Shown here: piece after piece, positions 15,347 to 22,536 of the stretch | Layout: every line of letters begins with the position of its first letter | Position numbering within the stretch: the stretch's first letter is position 1 | Source of the DNA: a virus | Length of the DNA stretch: 39,755 bases | IMG/VR virus record: IMGVR_UViG_3300035181_001567 | Span: 1-39,755 of that record | Strand: one strand, 5' to 3' | Translations under genes and position numbers: made by a program | The notes under the pieces: model-generated | Databases searched by the model: none | What the model saw: the letters and a program-made list of their open reading frames with translations, nothing else | Told to the model about the DNA's origin: nothing

Positions 15347-15703
15347 ATGAAAGTCAATCTCTACATTGATGCTGAAGGTATGGAACAGTTTGTTCTCGGC
15401 AAGCAGTTGTACCCCTGGCATATCATTCCGCGTCTGGTAAAGGAAAACGGCGAGTTTTCCATTTACGATCAACCGAAAAACTCCCAGTTGATCGCGGAAA
15501 ACGTCACCCTTAACTTCCCCGGTCGCGGTACCTGCGTCAGCGCGGCACAACGTAACCTCGAAAAGCTGCAGAATGAAACCCGCGCCACCGCATACGCGGA
15601 AGAGCGCCGCCTGCAGCAACGCCTCAACGATCTGCTGATGATCGAGCACTCCCCCGCCGAAGAGCAGTCGTCCGCCACCCCCGACGACCAGGACCTCATC
15701 TAA
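15347..15703 (+). CDS. Hypothetical protein, 118 residues
   Basis: The N-terminal half (MKVNLYIDAEGMEQFVLGKQ and on) looks beta-rich, with VTLNFPGRGTCVSAA in the middle, then a charged helix (residues about 68-98) and an acidic tail. It is one base ahead of the nuclease gene and so probably made with it. AGGA precedes the ATG. No function can be assigned. Confidence 0.65.
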   Translation: MKVNLYIDAEGMEQFVLGKQLYPWHIIPRLVKENGEFSIYDQPKNSQLIAENVTLNFPGRGTCVSAAQRNLEKLQNETRATAYAEERRLQQRLNDLLMIEHSPAEEQSSATPDDQDLI

Positions 15704-15704
15704 C

Positions 15705-16742
15705 ATGGACATCCTCAACACCATCACCACTGAGGCCCAGCCCCAAACCTCCAGCATCGGCACGACGGACCTCCCGACCGGCCGTCCGATGTTCCCTTAC
15801 ACCATCGACAGCACGATGCTTTCAGCCTTCCGCGCGTGCCCGCAGAAGATGTTCCGCACCTACGTAGAGCACTGGAAGCCGAAGGCCGAATCCGTGCATC
15901 TGGTCGCGGGCGGGGCATTCGCCAAGGGTATCGAGGTCGCCAGAAAGACATACTACGAAGGTCTGTCCGATGGTCATTCCAACATCAACCCCGGAAATGC
16001 GGAGGATTCCGTCGCCGCTGGCGTTGCAGCCCTCATCCAAGCCTACGGCGATTTTGAGTGCCCGCCAGACTCCGCGAAGTCCCTCGACCGCACTCTTGGG
16101 GCGCTGGAATACTACTTCGACCAGTACCCTCTCGGCAATGACGGCCTCGAACCGGCGACTTTCCGCAACGGCACTAAGGCAATCGAGTTCTCTTTCGCCG
16201 AGCCGCTAGACATCGTACACCCAGTCTCCGGCGACCCGATTCTCTACACCGGCCGCGCCGACTTGATTGGTCACTTCGCCGGGGGCCTGTACGTCGTCGA
16301 CGAAAAAACAACTTCCTCGCTCGGGCAATCCTGGTCCCGCCAGTGGGAAATGCGAGGGCAGTTCTCCGGTTACGCTTGGGCGGCGGCTAAGGCCGCGGGC
16401 ATGCAAGTCGACGGCATCATGGTCCGGGGCATCAGCATCCTCAAGACCAAGTACGATACGATGCAGGTCCTGACCTACCGTAGCCAGTATGAAATTGACC
16501 GCTGGCTTGACCAAACCCACCGGGACATCGCACGCATGATTAAATGCTGGAAGGATGGTTATTGGGACTATGCGCTTGATGGCGCCTGCACCGAATACGG
16601 CGGATGCTCCCTGACGCAGGTCTGCAAATCCGCCGACCCCAAGACCTGGTTGCCGATGTACTTCGAGCGCCGGGTCTGGGATCCGCTGGCGCGGAGGCAA
16701 ATGTCAGTCGCGGAATGGGAGGCATCGTGGCAACCTCAGTGA
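15705..16742 (+). CDS. RecB/Cas4-like PD-(D/E)XK nuclease with Fe-S cysteines
   Basis: The product has 345 residues. The catalytic set is visible: GRAD with D186, then VVDEKTT with D199, E200 and K201, and a Q/Y motif region (GQFSGYAWAA) after it. One Cys in FRACP near residue 44 and three near the C-terminus (CTEYGGCSLTQVC) match the four-Cys iron-sulfur staple of AddB, Cas4 and Dna2 type nucleases. It would resect DNA ends for recombination or host DNA breakdown, working with the RecA-like ATPase at 18585. The C-terminus overlaps the next gene. Confidence 0.9.
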   Translation: MDILNTITTEAQPQTSSIGTTDLPTGRPMFPYTIDSTMLSAFRACPQKMFRTYVEHWKPKAESVHLVAGGAFAKGIEVARKTYYEGLSDGHSNINPGNAEDSVAAGVAALIQAYGDFECPPDSAKSLDRTLGALEYYFDQYPLGNDGLEPATFRNGTKAIEFSFAEPLDIVHPVSGDPILYTGRADLIGHFAGGLYVVDEKTTSSLGQSWSRQWEMRGQFSGYAWAAAKAAGMQVDGIMVRGISILKTKYDTMQVLTYRSQYEIDRWLDQTHRDIARMIKCWKDGYWDYALDGACTEYGGCSLTQVCKSADPKTWLPMYFERRVWDPLARRQMSVAEWEASWQPQ

Positions 16743-16930
16743 CCCTCACCAGCTATCACACAGGCCAGCCATTCCACCTCCCTGTCCAGGCTATCGGCAT
16801 ACTGGTCAAGTACCAGCATGAGCGCGGATGCCGCATCTACCAAGTGGGGCTATCGGAGCCTGTCCGGGTTCGGGAATCACCTTCGCAGGTGATGGAACGC
16901 CTAAAAACCCGGGCCATTACCACGCCATAA
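16727..16930 (+). CDS. Small FlbD-like beta protein, 67 residues
   Basis: GTG at 16727 follows GGGAGG by four bases; a second GTG at 16739 would overlap the nuclease stop as GTGA. The order VTLTSYHTGQPFHLPVQAIG, IYQVGLSEPVRVRESPSQVM recalls small FlbD-type domains (strand, turn, helix, strand, VxES motif). Function in phages is unknown. Its stop codon lies within palindromic element D. Confidence 0.5.
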   Translation: MATSVTLTSYHTGQPFHLPVQAIGILVKYQHERGCRIYQVGLSEPVRVRESPSQVMERLKTRAITTP

Positions 16931-16937
16931 CACCCCG
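16908..16937 (+). promoter_or_regulatory. Palindromic element, copy D
   Basis: CCCGGGCCATTACCACGC then CATAACACCCCG. It overlaps the end of the previous gene and lies only five bases before the ATG at 16943, which has no Shine-Dalgarno site. If CATAAC is a -10, the 16943 message would be almost leaderless; if not, the element acts in the RNA. Confidence 0.5.
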
Positions 16938-16942
16938 ACTAC

Positions 16943-17254
16943 ATGCCCGCCAGCTACTTTCTCGGCAATCGCCTACTCGGCAGCACAATTGCCTACCACA
17001 AATGGTCAGATACGGAAGTCATGCGCGAATCTGAGGCAATGTTCTGCCCCGTATGCGGTGAAATCTGGGGGAGGATTGTCGAATCCCTGGCAACCTCGTG
17101 GCACACTACCACGAGGGAATGCCAGCGGCACGGCCGACCAGACCAGGATAGTGCCGGTTCCTTCATCGCGCCCTGGCGCACCACGTTCGGAGAACTCCCG
17201 CCGGAGGTTCTCCGCTACGAAGCTCAACTCCGGCTGGATAGATTCAAGGATTGA
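16943..17254 (+). CDS. Hypothetical protein with a CPVC motif, 103 residues
   Basis: CPVCGE near residue 36 and C-x3-H (CQRHG) near residue 60 may bind one metal. The C-terminal half is helical (PPEVLRYEAQLRLDRF). No ribosome site precedes the ATG because element D occupies that place, so expression probably depends on the element or on coupling to the previous gene. I recall similar short proteins in other phages without known role. Confidence 0.6.
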   Translation: MPASYFLGNRLLGSTIAYHKWSDTEVMRESEAMFCPVCGEIWGRIVESLATSWHTTTRECQRHGRPDQDSAGSFIAPWRTTFGELPPEVLRYEAQLRLDRFKD

Positions 17255-17258
17255 CAAG

Positions 17259-17792
17259 ATGAATTACGAAAACTGCACGAACTGCACGGCTCCCCACCTC
17301 CTTCAGCCCCGCCTGTACAAAGAACACCCGGCCAATACAAACCGCGAGGGCACTCGCGCCGCTGGGCAAAAGCTGAACGAGCAAGCCGAATCCCAGGCTT
17401 ACACCGAGTCGCAACGTCAGTACGAACTCCAGCAAATCGGCGCGAAGATCCAGACCCTCCGCCCCGCCTTCGTCGCGCTGGTAGGGCAACTCCAGAACCT
17501 GATCTATGAAGCCATGATCATTCAGGGCTTTTGGGAGGACGAGCAACGCAACTTCGCCGCTAAAACCGCGTTGATTCACAGCGAACTTTCTGAAATGCTG
17601 GAAGCCAATCGCAAGGGCATCGAATCAGACGACAAAGTCCCGCAATATGCTGGTGAAGAAGCGGAAGCCGCCGATACTCTAATCCGCTTGTTCGATCTAG
17701 CCGGGGGCTTCAACCTCCGCCTGGGCAATGCCGTCATCGACAAAATGATGGTCAACCTGTCCCGCGCCTACATGCACGGCAAGGCGTACTGA
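17259..17792 (+). CDS. MazG-like nucleotide pyrophosphohydrolase
   Basis: From ATG at 17259 (AAGGA ahead) the product has 177 residues. HSELSEMLE near residue 108 and EEAEAADTLIRLFDLAG near 135 give the ExxE and ExxD metal sites of MazG-type all-helical NTP pyrophosphohydrolases; the KMMVNLSRAYMHGKAY ending is typical of the phage subgroup. The first 60 residues are extra, with Cys-x2-Cys (CTNCTAP) at the start. Phage MazG enzymes are thought to cleave (d)NTPs or ppGpp-like alarmones; the substrate here is unknown. Confidence 0.82.
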   Translation: MNYENCTNCTAPHLLQPRLYKEHPANTNREGTRAAGQKLNEQAESQAYTESQRQYELQQIGAKIQTLRPAFVALVGQLQNLIYEAMIIQGFWEDEQRNFAAKTALIHSELSEMLEANRKGIESDDKVPQYAGEEAEAADTLIRLFDLAGGFNLRLGNAVIDKMMVNLSRAYMHGKAY

Positions 17793-17793
17793 C

Positions 17794-17910
17794 ATGCACC
17801 GACTGATTACCGCCGCGCGAATCCTCACAGCCATCGCCCTCGGCCTTTGGTTCGGGCTATCTTTGGGCGCGGCGGTTAATCAGTTCCTCTCCTTCCTCCA
17901 CTCTCTCTAA
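17794..17910 (+). CDS. Tiny membrane protein, 38 residues
   Basis: The product has a positive start (MHRLITAAR), one hydrophobic span of about 20 residues (ILTAIALGLWFGLSLGAAV) and a short end. AAGG lies about nine bases before the ATG, one base after the MazG stop. It could be a holin-like or host-acting peptide, but it is far from the lysis genes. Function is unknown. Confidence 0.6.
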   Translation: MHRLITAARILTAIALGLWFGLSLGAAVNQFLSFLHSL

Positions 17911-17919
17911 GGAAACATC

Positions 17920-18339
17920 ATGAGTTCCCCCGACATCAAGTCCCTGCTCGCCGCGATTGCAGCAAATCCAGACGCCAAGCCGGCTGACGAAGCCGCTCCG
18001 GAAGCCACTCCGCATCCCCTTACCGTTGCAGAGAATTTCGCCAGTTTCAAAAAGTCGGTTGTCCCCGGCATACTTAAACTCCCCCCCTTCAAGGAAGCGA
18101 TGACAGCGAGGGAGCGTGAGGTGGCGCTGGAACTCATCGAGGGTGTCTTTTATGCCAGTGCAAATTGCATCATTTCCATCATCTATCACATCACCACAAA
18201 GGTTGAGTCAGAAGAGGAAGGCATTTTTCTAATGGATCGACTGGGCAAGGAAGTTGACGCTTGGCAGCGGAATATGATGCTCAAGGCACTTCTGACAATC
18301 TTGTCCGATCAAGCCCCCAAAAACCCCGACGATGCCTAA
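17920..18339 (+). CDS. Hypothetical protein, 139 residues
   Basis: An Ala/Pro/Asp-rich N-terminus (1-35) precedes a helical domain (about 37-130) with a hydrophobic stretch ASANCIISIIYHITT. AAGGAAA precedes the ATG. The family is not recognised. The stop overlaps the start of the next gene by eight bases. Confidence 0.65.
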   Translation: MSSPDIKSLLAAIAANPDAKPADEAAPEATPHPLTVAENFASFKKSVVPGILKLPPFKEAMTAREREVALELIEGVFYASANCIISIIYHITTKVESEEEGIFLMDRLGKEVDAWQRNMMLKALLTILSDQAPKNPDDA

Positions 18340-18616
18340 GCCCTCTGACCGCCAGCGCCGACAGCGGGAATTGGCCTGGGCCCTCTTCCAAGTCCTAGGC
18401 GCTCGCGGCAACCTCTATCCAAGGCATCGCAGCCAGCTCCCCGATGCAATCTACAAGCGACTCCAGTCGCTTTGCCGGGAACTCGAAGAAATTGAGAAGC
18501 TCATCCGTGGATGCCTCGCGCACGATGCCCAGACCCGCTCTTTCATCCTCGACTCAAAACCCCAGAGTACTAAAAGGTCCCTTCATGACGACTACGACCC
18601 CTGCGATTTCGCCTGA
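18332..18616 (+). CDS. Hypothetical basic protein, 94 residues
   Basis: The start is very basic (MPKPSDRQRRQRELAWALF), then come two helices and a coiled part (SLCRELEEIEKLIRGCL). It might bind nucleic acid. It overlaps the previous gene by eight bases and the RecA-like gene by 32. No better reading exists for this stretch. Confidence 0.55.
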   Translation: MPKPSDRQRRQRELAWALFQVLGARGNLYPRHRSQLPDAIYKRLQSLCRELEEIEKLIRGCLAHDAQTRSFILDSKPQSTKRSLHDDYDPCDFA

Positions 18617-19460
18617 TCTCCCCGGCATCAATGTCCTTCTAATGGGCCCCGCCGGTACAGGCAAGACCCATTCCATCGGAACCGCAGTTGACTCCGGCCT
18701 GAACTTCTTCGGCGAAGGCAAACACCTGCATGTCTTTCTTCTCGCCCTCGAACCGGGCCTGGAGTCCCTCAAGGGCTACTGGACCGATCGTGACTTGCCA
18801 ATCCCGCCGAACCTCCACTGGCACGTCATCAAGGCCCCAGATATCGGGTTCTCTGACATGATTGGCGCGGCCAAGATGATCAACACGCTATCCCTCGACA
18901 GCCTTGCCAAAATGCAAGACACAGCCAGGAGCAAGCACAATCAATTCATCTCAATCCTGGAAGCCCTTTCCAACTTCCCCGACGATCGAACCGGCGAAAA
19001 GTTCGGCGCAGTCAACACCTGGGGCGCCGACCGTATGCTCGCAATCGACGGTATGGCCGGCCTCAACCGTTCGGCCCTGGCAATGGTCGTCGGCGGCAAG
19101 CCGGTAAAATCCCAATCCGACTGGGGCATTGCGCAGGATCAAGTCGAAAAAGTTCTCCGCAAACTCTGCGAGGATTGCAAGTGCCATTTCCTCTTGCTCG
19201 GCCACGTCGAGCGCGAAGTCGACCAGATTCTCGGCGGCGTCAAGATCATGATATCAACTCTCGGCAAGGCACTGGCTCCGAAAATCCCGGCCATGTTCTC
19301 CGATGTCATTCTCGCCGTTCGCCAGGGCACTAAATGGACTTGGGACACCAGCAACAGCCAGGCCGACCTCAAGACCCGGAACCTCCCAATCGCAGCGGAC
19401 AATCCGCCCGACTTCGGCCCGGTCCTGAAAAAGTGGCTCAAACGTGCCACGGCCGAATAA
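18585..19460 (+). CDS. RecA-like AAA ATPase (Sak4/AAA_24-like)
   Basis: From ATG at 18585 (AAAGG ahead) the product has 291 residues. Walker A GPAGTGKT is at residues 21-28; a LAIDGMAG segment near 148 is Walker B; HFLLLGHVE near 205 is the sensor strand. The size and order fit the single-domain RecA-like annealing or ssDNA-binding ATPases of phages (Sak4 type). It sits before an SSB-like gene and after a RecB-like nuclease, a typical phage recombination set. Confidence 0.85.
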   Translation: MTTTTPAISPDLPGINVLLMGPAGTGKTHSIGTAVDSGLNFFGEGKHLHVFLLALEPGLESLKGYWTDRDLPIPPNLHWHVIKAPDIGFSDMIGAAKMINTLSLDSLAKMQDTARSKHNQFISILEALSNFPDDRTGEKFGAVNTWGADRMLAIDGMAGLNRSALAMVVGGKPVKSQSDWGIAQDQVEKVLRKLCEDCKCHFLLLGHVEREVDQILGGVKIMISTLGKALAPKIPAMFSDVILAVRQGTKWTWDTSNSQADLKTRNLPIAADNPPDFGPVLKKWLKRATAE

Positions 19461-19475
19461 CTGCCTCCCGGGGGA

Positions 19476-19504
19476 TTGACAGCCACCCTCGACCAGCCAA
19501 CAAT
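19476..19504 (+). promoter_or_regulatory. Sigma70-like promoter before the SSB-like gene
   Basis: TTGACA (19476-19481), 17 bases, AACAAT (19499-19504). The TTGACAGCCACC start is shared with the promoter at 10924. The leader runs about 83 bases to the ATG at 19594. Confidence 0.65.
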
Positions 19505-19593
19505 CCCCATTCCACCCCGAGCGCGGCGCGCCGCTGGCTGCCAAGGGGGTCAACCATCAGCGGCACATCCACTAACCATCGGAGCTTTCCGTC

Positions 19594-20040
19594 ATGTTCA
19601 ATCCCGATCAGTTCCTGCAATCCGCCACCACTGAAGCCAACGATACCAAAAAAGTCCCCTGCCCGGTCGGCGAATACATCGCCGTTGCGGAAAAGGTTGA
19701 AGCCCGCCAGTGGCAATCCAAAGACGGCACGAAGTCCGGCATCGCCCTGGACATCACCTGGTCCATCGACGACCCGTCCGTCAAGGAAGTCGTCGGCCGC
19801 GACAACGTCCAGGTCCGTCAGGGCCTGATGCTCGACCTGCTGGAATCCGGCGGCCTCGACATGGGCAAGGGCAAGAACATCGCCCTGGGCCGTGTCCGCG
19901 AAGCCGTTGGCCTGAACACCCCGGGCCAGCCGTTCTCCCCGAGCATGATCCAGGGCCGTACCGCCAAGGTGACTGTCTCCCATCGCGTTGATGGTGAGGA
20001 TATCTACGACGAGATTAAGAAGGTCGCGGCGTTGAGCTGA
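19594..20040 (+). CDS. Single-stranded DNA-binding protein candidate (DUF669-like)
   Basis: The protein has 148 residues. The pattern VPCPVGEYIAVAEKVEARQW, then GIALDITWSI, then a Gly/Asn-rich turn and GRTAKVTVSHRVDGEDIYDE is that of DUF669-type phage proteins, which often sit beside Sak4-like ATPases and have an OB-like beta fold. Codon use is strongly biased (GGC, CTG, ATC) like the 11041 gene, as for an abundant protein. It has its own promoter. The SSB role follows from the family and context, not from a motif. Confidence 0.75.
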   Translation: MFNPDQFLQSATTEANDTKKVPCPVGEYIAVAEKVEARQWQSKDGTKSGIALDITWSIDDPSVKEVVGRDNVQVRQGLMLDLLESGGLDMGKGKNIALGRVREAVGLNTPGQPFSPSMIQGRTAKVTVSHRVDGEDIYDEIKKVAALS

Positions 20041-20063
20041 GCATACTAGCAAGGAACCTCAAA

Positions 20064-20243
20064 ATGAAGTGCTACGCAGTTCCTAATGGTGATACTTTTG
20101 CCGAGTTTGAGATTACCAGCAAACAAATCAACATAGCACAAGAAGCTGGTTATATGGTGATTTGGGTGGACGACGAACTACCCAAAGCCTGTGACGCCGA
20201 CTTCGCTCTCGAAGACGACGAAGACGAAGACGACGACGAGTAA
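20064..20243 (+). CDS. Small acidic protein, 59 residues
   Basis: AAGGA lies nine bases before the ATG. It starts MKCYAVPNGDTFAEFEITSK and ends in a run of Asp and Glu (last ten residues). An acidic tail could bind DNA-binding proteins or mimic DNA. No family is recognised. Confidence 0.6.
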   Translation: MKCYAVPNGDTFAEFEITSKQINIAQEAGYMVIWVDDELPKACDADFALEDDEDEDDDE

Positions 20244-20252
20244 CCAAATCAC

Positions 20253-20277
20253 CTGGGCAAGTGGGTAAACTGCCCAG
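20253..20277. promoter_or_regulatory. Inverted repeat before the lipoprotein gene
   Basis: CTGGGCA (20253-20259) and TGCCCAG (20271-20277) with TAAACT at the loop edge, which could be a -10. The same TAAACTGCCC string occurs before the 11041 gene. No clear -35. Confidence 0.4.
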
Positions 20278-20316
20278 CCTCACCCCCAACCTCAACCAAC
20301 AAATCAGGAATTTCTC

Positions 20317-20598
20317 ATGCGGCCTTTCGCCCTTTTCCTTTTTCTACCACTCGCCGCCTGCCAAAGCCTCCCGATGGATATGTCCAAAATGTCCGCGGAC
20401 CAAATCCGTGAAGCGGTCAAAGACAAATCCGTCCTCGCTGCCTGCGCCAGCGGCAAGACCGCAGCCGGCAATCTAACAACCGTGAGCGTGTCCGCTGATC
20501 AAGTCAAGCAGTTGTCCGGCAGTGTCACCATCGACACTGACTGCAAGACCGTTATCACGAATAGCTCTGCGCCGGCGCTGCCGGTGCCCTCCAAGTAA
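20317..20598 (+). CDS. Phage-encoded lipoprotein, 93 residues
   Basis: Signal peptide MRPFALFLFLPLAAC with lipobox LAAC and acceptor Cys15. Residue +2 is Gln, which would send it to the outer membrane in enterobacteria-like sorting. The mature part (78 residues) has two Cys (AACASG, DTDCKT) that could form a disulfide. It is in the early arm, so it is not a lysis spanin by position; phage lipoproteins of this kind often block superinfection, but that is inference. Two structured non-coding segments follow it. Confidence 0.75.
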   Translation: MRPFALFLFLPLAACQSLPMDMSKMSADQIREAVKDKSVLAACASGKTAAGNLTTVSVSADQVKQLSGSVTIDTDCKTVITNSSAPALPVPSK

Positions 20599-20621
20599 CT
20601 AAACATCCCCCGAAGGGGGTT

Positions 20622-20742
20622 GAAAGGGCAGGGAACACTCCTGCCAACGGAGTCTGGCTAACAGGGGATGGTTTGGGGAAGACCCGACCGCTTCGAAGTA
20701 TCCTGTAAGCCGGATGACTAGGGACTTGTTCCCTGCCCTTTC
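20622..20742 (+). ncRNA. Candidate structured non-coding RNA, 121 nt
   Basis: A closing stem of 16 perfect pairs joins GAAAGGGCAGGGAACA (20622-20637) to its complement (20727-20742). Inside are a CTCC/GGAG hairpin (20638-20652), a long helix CTGGCT+ACAGG+AT (20654-20669) with ATCCTGT+AGCCGG (20700-20713) broken by an A-A mismatch and a two-G bulge, and an apical hairpin GGTTTGGG/CCCGACC (20670-20689). Two pairs are G-U only if the plus strand is transcribed. No coding frame explains it. Family unknown. Confidence 0.65.
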
Positions 20743-20762
20743 CGCCACCTCGCAGTTGCCAG

Positions 20763-20842
20763 CCCTAGCAGCCGCGGACGCAACAACCGCAACGCCCTTT
20801 CCTCCCTGGGGCGTAAGCATTTGCTAGGGTTCTCTTGGTGGC
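20763..20842 (+). terminator. Long hairpin with a tail shared with the 11673 terminator
   Basis: CCCTAGCA (20763-20770) pairs with TGCTAGGG (20822-20829); a CGCCC/GGGCG hairpin lies inside. The following TTCTCTTGGTGGC (20830-20842) is identical to the bases after the 11673 terminator stem (11706-11718). It may end the lipoprotein/RNA transcript. The stem is short for its loop, so terminator function is uncertain. Confidence 0.4.
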
Positions 20843-21064
20843 CTTTTTATTCCGCGGTCAATCCGCTGGGCGATAGCCCGCATGAAAGGCACTTGCCCAT
20901 GCACGCAAAAACCCCGGGCGATTTAATCGCCCCATACGCCCCGCAACCCCTCGCGGGTATCGTACCCCCTCCCCGGGCATTCCGTCGCAATGGCGGGTCA
21001 TCCATGCCCCGGGACGGGCCACTCCCTCACCGGCCACCCTCCCGGCCATCCCGCATCCAAACCC

Positions 21065-21093
21065 CCCGGGCATTACTCGCCCATAACAACCGG
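21065..21093 (+). promoter_or_regulatory. Palindromic element, copy E
   Basis: CCCGGGCATTACTCGCC then CATAACAACCGG, directly ahead of the CGGAG ribosome site and the ATG at 21105. It matches copy A (plus reading) at most core bases. From memory, similar CGGGCATTACTCGCCC leaders precede genes in many prophages and get mis-annotated as N-terminal extensions. Confidence 0.55.
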
Positions 21094-21104
21094 AGCATAT
21101 CCCA

Positions 21105-22529
21105 ATGCACACCTGCCCCCTTGCCTCAGTCATCATCAAGCCAGACCGTCAGCGAACCGAATTCGACCCGACCGAGCTGCAAAACCTCAAGGACTCGATC
21201 GAATACCTGCCTGGCGAGCGCAACCGACAGTTGCTGCATCCGCCGGTCCTACGCCGGGAAGGTAATGACCTCGTGCTGGTAGCTGGCGAGCGTCGGCTCC
21301 GTGCAATCAAGGAAATTTTTGCTCTCGGCGGCAGCTTCATCTACAACGGCAAGATGTTCGATGCCGACAGCGGCATGATCCCCTTCTCCGATATCGGCGA
21401 GCTGTCGCCGCTGGAGGCGGAGGAAGCCGAACTCGACGAAAACCTCAAGCGGGTCAATCTGTCGTGGCAAGAGTTGGCGCAGGTGCACGCGAGGTTGCAC
21501 AAGCTCCGGACTGCCCAGCGGGATGCGGCTTCGCCGACCCCGCCGACTCCGCCGACCTCGCCATCCCAGAAAGGCGCCGACGAAGCCCCGGCCACCCCCA
21601 GACACACTATTGCTGATACCGCCCTCGAAGTCTTCGGCCGTTCCGATGGCGCCTACCAGGACACAATCCGCAAGGAAACGATCGTCGCGAAGCATCTCGA
21701 TAATCCAGCCGTCGCCAAAGCCAAGACTCTCGATGAGGCATTCAAGATTCTCAAAAAAGAGGAAGAGCGCAAGACCAATATCGCGCTCGGTCTGGAAATT
21801 GGCAAGACCTTCAACGCCGACAAGCACACACTAGTCCGCGCGAACTGCATCGAATGGATGGCGCAGCAACCGGCTGGGCAGTTTGATGTCATCTTGACTG
21901 ACCCGCCGTATGGCATGGGAGCGGATGCCTTTGGCGACGCTGGCGGTAAAATGACCGGCATCCAGCATCACTACGACGATAGCCACGAATCGTGGGCAAA
22001 GCTCATGGAAGGCCCCTCTGGCTGGTGCAGTCTCGCCTATCGCATCACCAAGTCCCAGGCCCACGCCTATGTTTTCTGCGACATCGACCGCTTCCACGAA
22101 CTCCGCGGCTACATGGTCGCGGCCGGCTGGGACGTCTTCCGCACTCCGCTGATTGTCCACAAGCTCAATTCTGGCCGTGTACCACGCCCTCAGCACGGAC
22201 CCCGTCGTCAATGGGAAATGATCCTCTACGCCATCAAGGGAGACAAACCTGTCACTCACATCTACCCCGATGTTATCCCAGTCAACGGCGACGACAATCT
22301 CGGCCACGGCGCCCAGAAACCCGTTGACCTGTATGTTAACCTTCTCCAGCGATCCGTCAAACCGGGTGATAGTATCCTCGACACCTTTGCCGGAACGGGG
22401 ACCATCTTCCCTGCCGCGCACACATTCAAGTGCGCCGCCACTGGTATTGAATTCGAGGAAGGCAGCTACGGCATTTGCGTCAAGCGACTCGCCGAACTGA
22501 AAAACCTCGACACCCCCGCAACTTTTTGA
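21105..22529 (+). CDS. ParB-domain/DNA methyltransferase fusion
   Basis: The protein has 474 residues. Residues 1-125 are a ParB/Srx-like domain with GERR at 61-64 and ENLKR near 113, the two CTP-contact boxes of ParB proteins. A Pro/Ser/Thr linker (about 140-165) follows. The C-terminal part is a methyltransferase: DPPYGMG at 266-272 (motif IV) comes before LDTFAGTG (F428, motif I), the beta-class order; DPPY favours N6-adenine. ParB domains fused to methyltransferases are known in phages and mobile elements. It may protect phage DNA from restriction or mark the origin. Confidence 0.9.
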   Translation: MHTCPLASVIIKPDRQRTEFDPTELQNLKDSIEYLPGERNRQLLHPPVLRREGNDLVLVAGERRLRAIKEIFALGGSFIYNGKMFDADSGMIPFSDIGELSPLEAEEAELDENLKRVNLSWQELAQVHARLHKLRTAQRDAASPTPPTPPTSPSQKGADEAPATPRHTIADTALEVFGRSDGAYQDTIRKETIVAKHLDNPAVAKAKTLDEAFKILKKEEERKTNIALGLEIGKTFNADKHTLVRANCIEWMAQQPAGQFDVILTDPPYGMGADAFGDAGGKMTGIQHHYDDSHESWAKLMEGPSGWCSLAYRITKSQAHAYVFCDIDRFHELRGYMVAAGWDVFRTPLIVHKLNSGRVPRPQHGPRRQWEMILYAIKGDKPVTHIYPDVIPVNGDDNLGHGAQKPVDLYVNLLQRSVKPGDSILDTFAGTGTIFPAAHTFKCAATGIEFEEGSYGICVKRLAELKNLDTPATF

Positions 22530-22536
22530 GGTAATC

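Larger units (their letters stand above)
20599..21104. other. Intergenic region with structured RNA and palindromes
   Basis: This 506-base gap has no supported gene. In order it holds a CCCCC-GAA-GGGGG hairpin (20607-20619), the multi-helix segment at 20622-20742, a long terminator-like hairpin (20763-20829), hairpins GGGCGATAGCCC (about 20868) and GGGCGAT/ATCGCCC (about 20917-20933), several CCCGGG strings, and palindromic element E. Confidence 0.75.

Noticed and set aside
20622-20742. tRNA, tmRNA or phi29-type prohead RNA
   Set aside because: No cloverleaf, no T-loop or anticodon arm order, and the helix order differs from prohead RNA, which also belongs to a different packaging system.
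20821-21282. Open frame through the gap into the ParB-methyltransferase gene
   Set aside because: It is low-complexity, has no ribosome site, and overlaps 178 bases of a well-supported gene; its peptide just reads through the palindromic leader.
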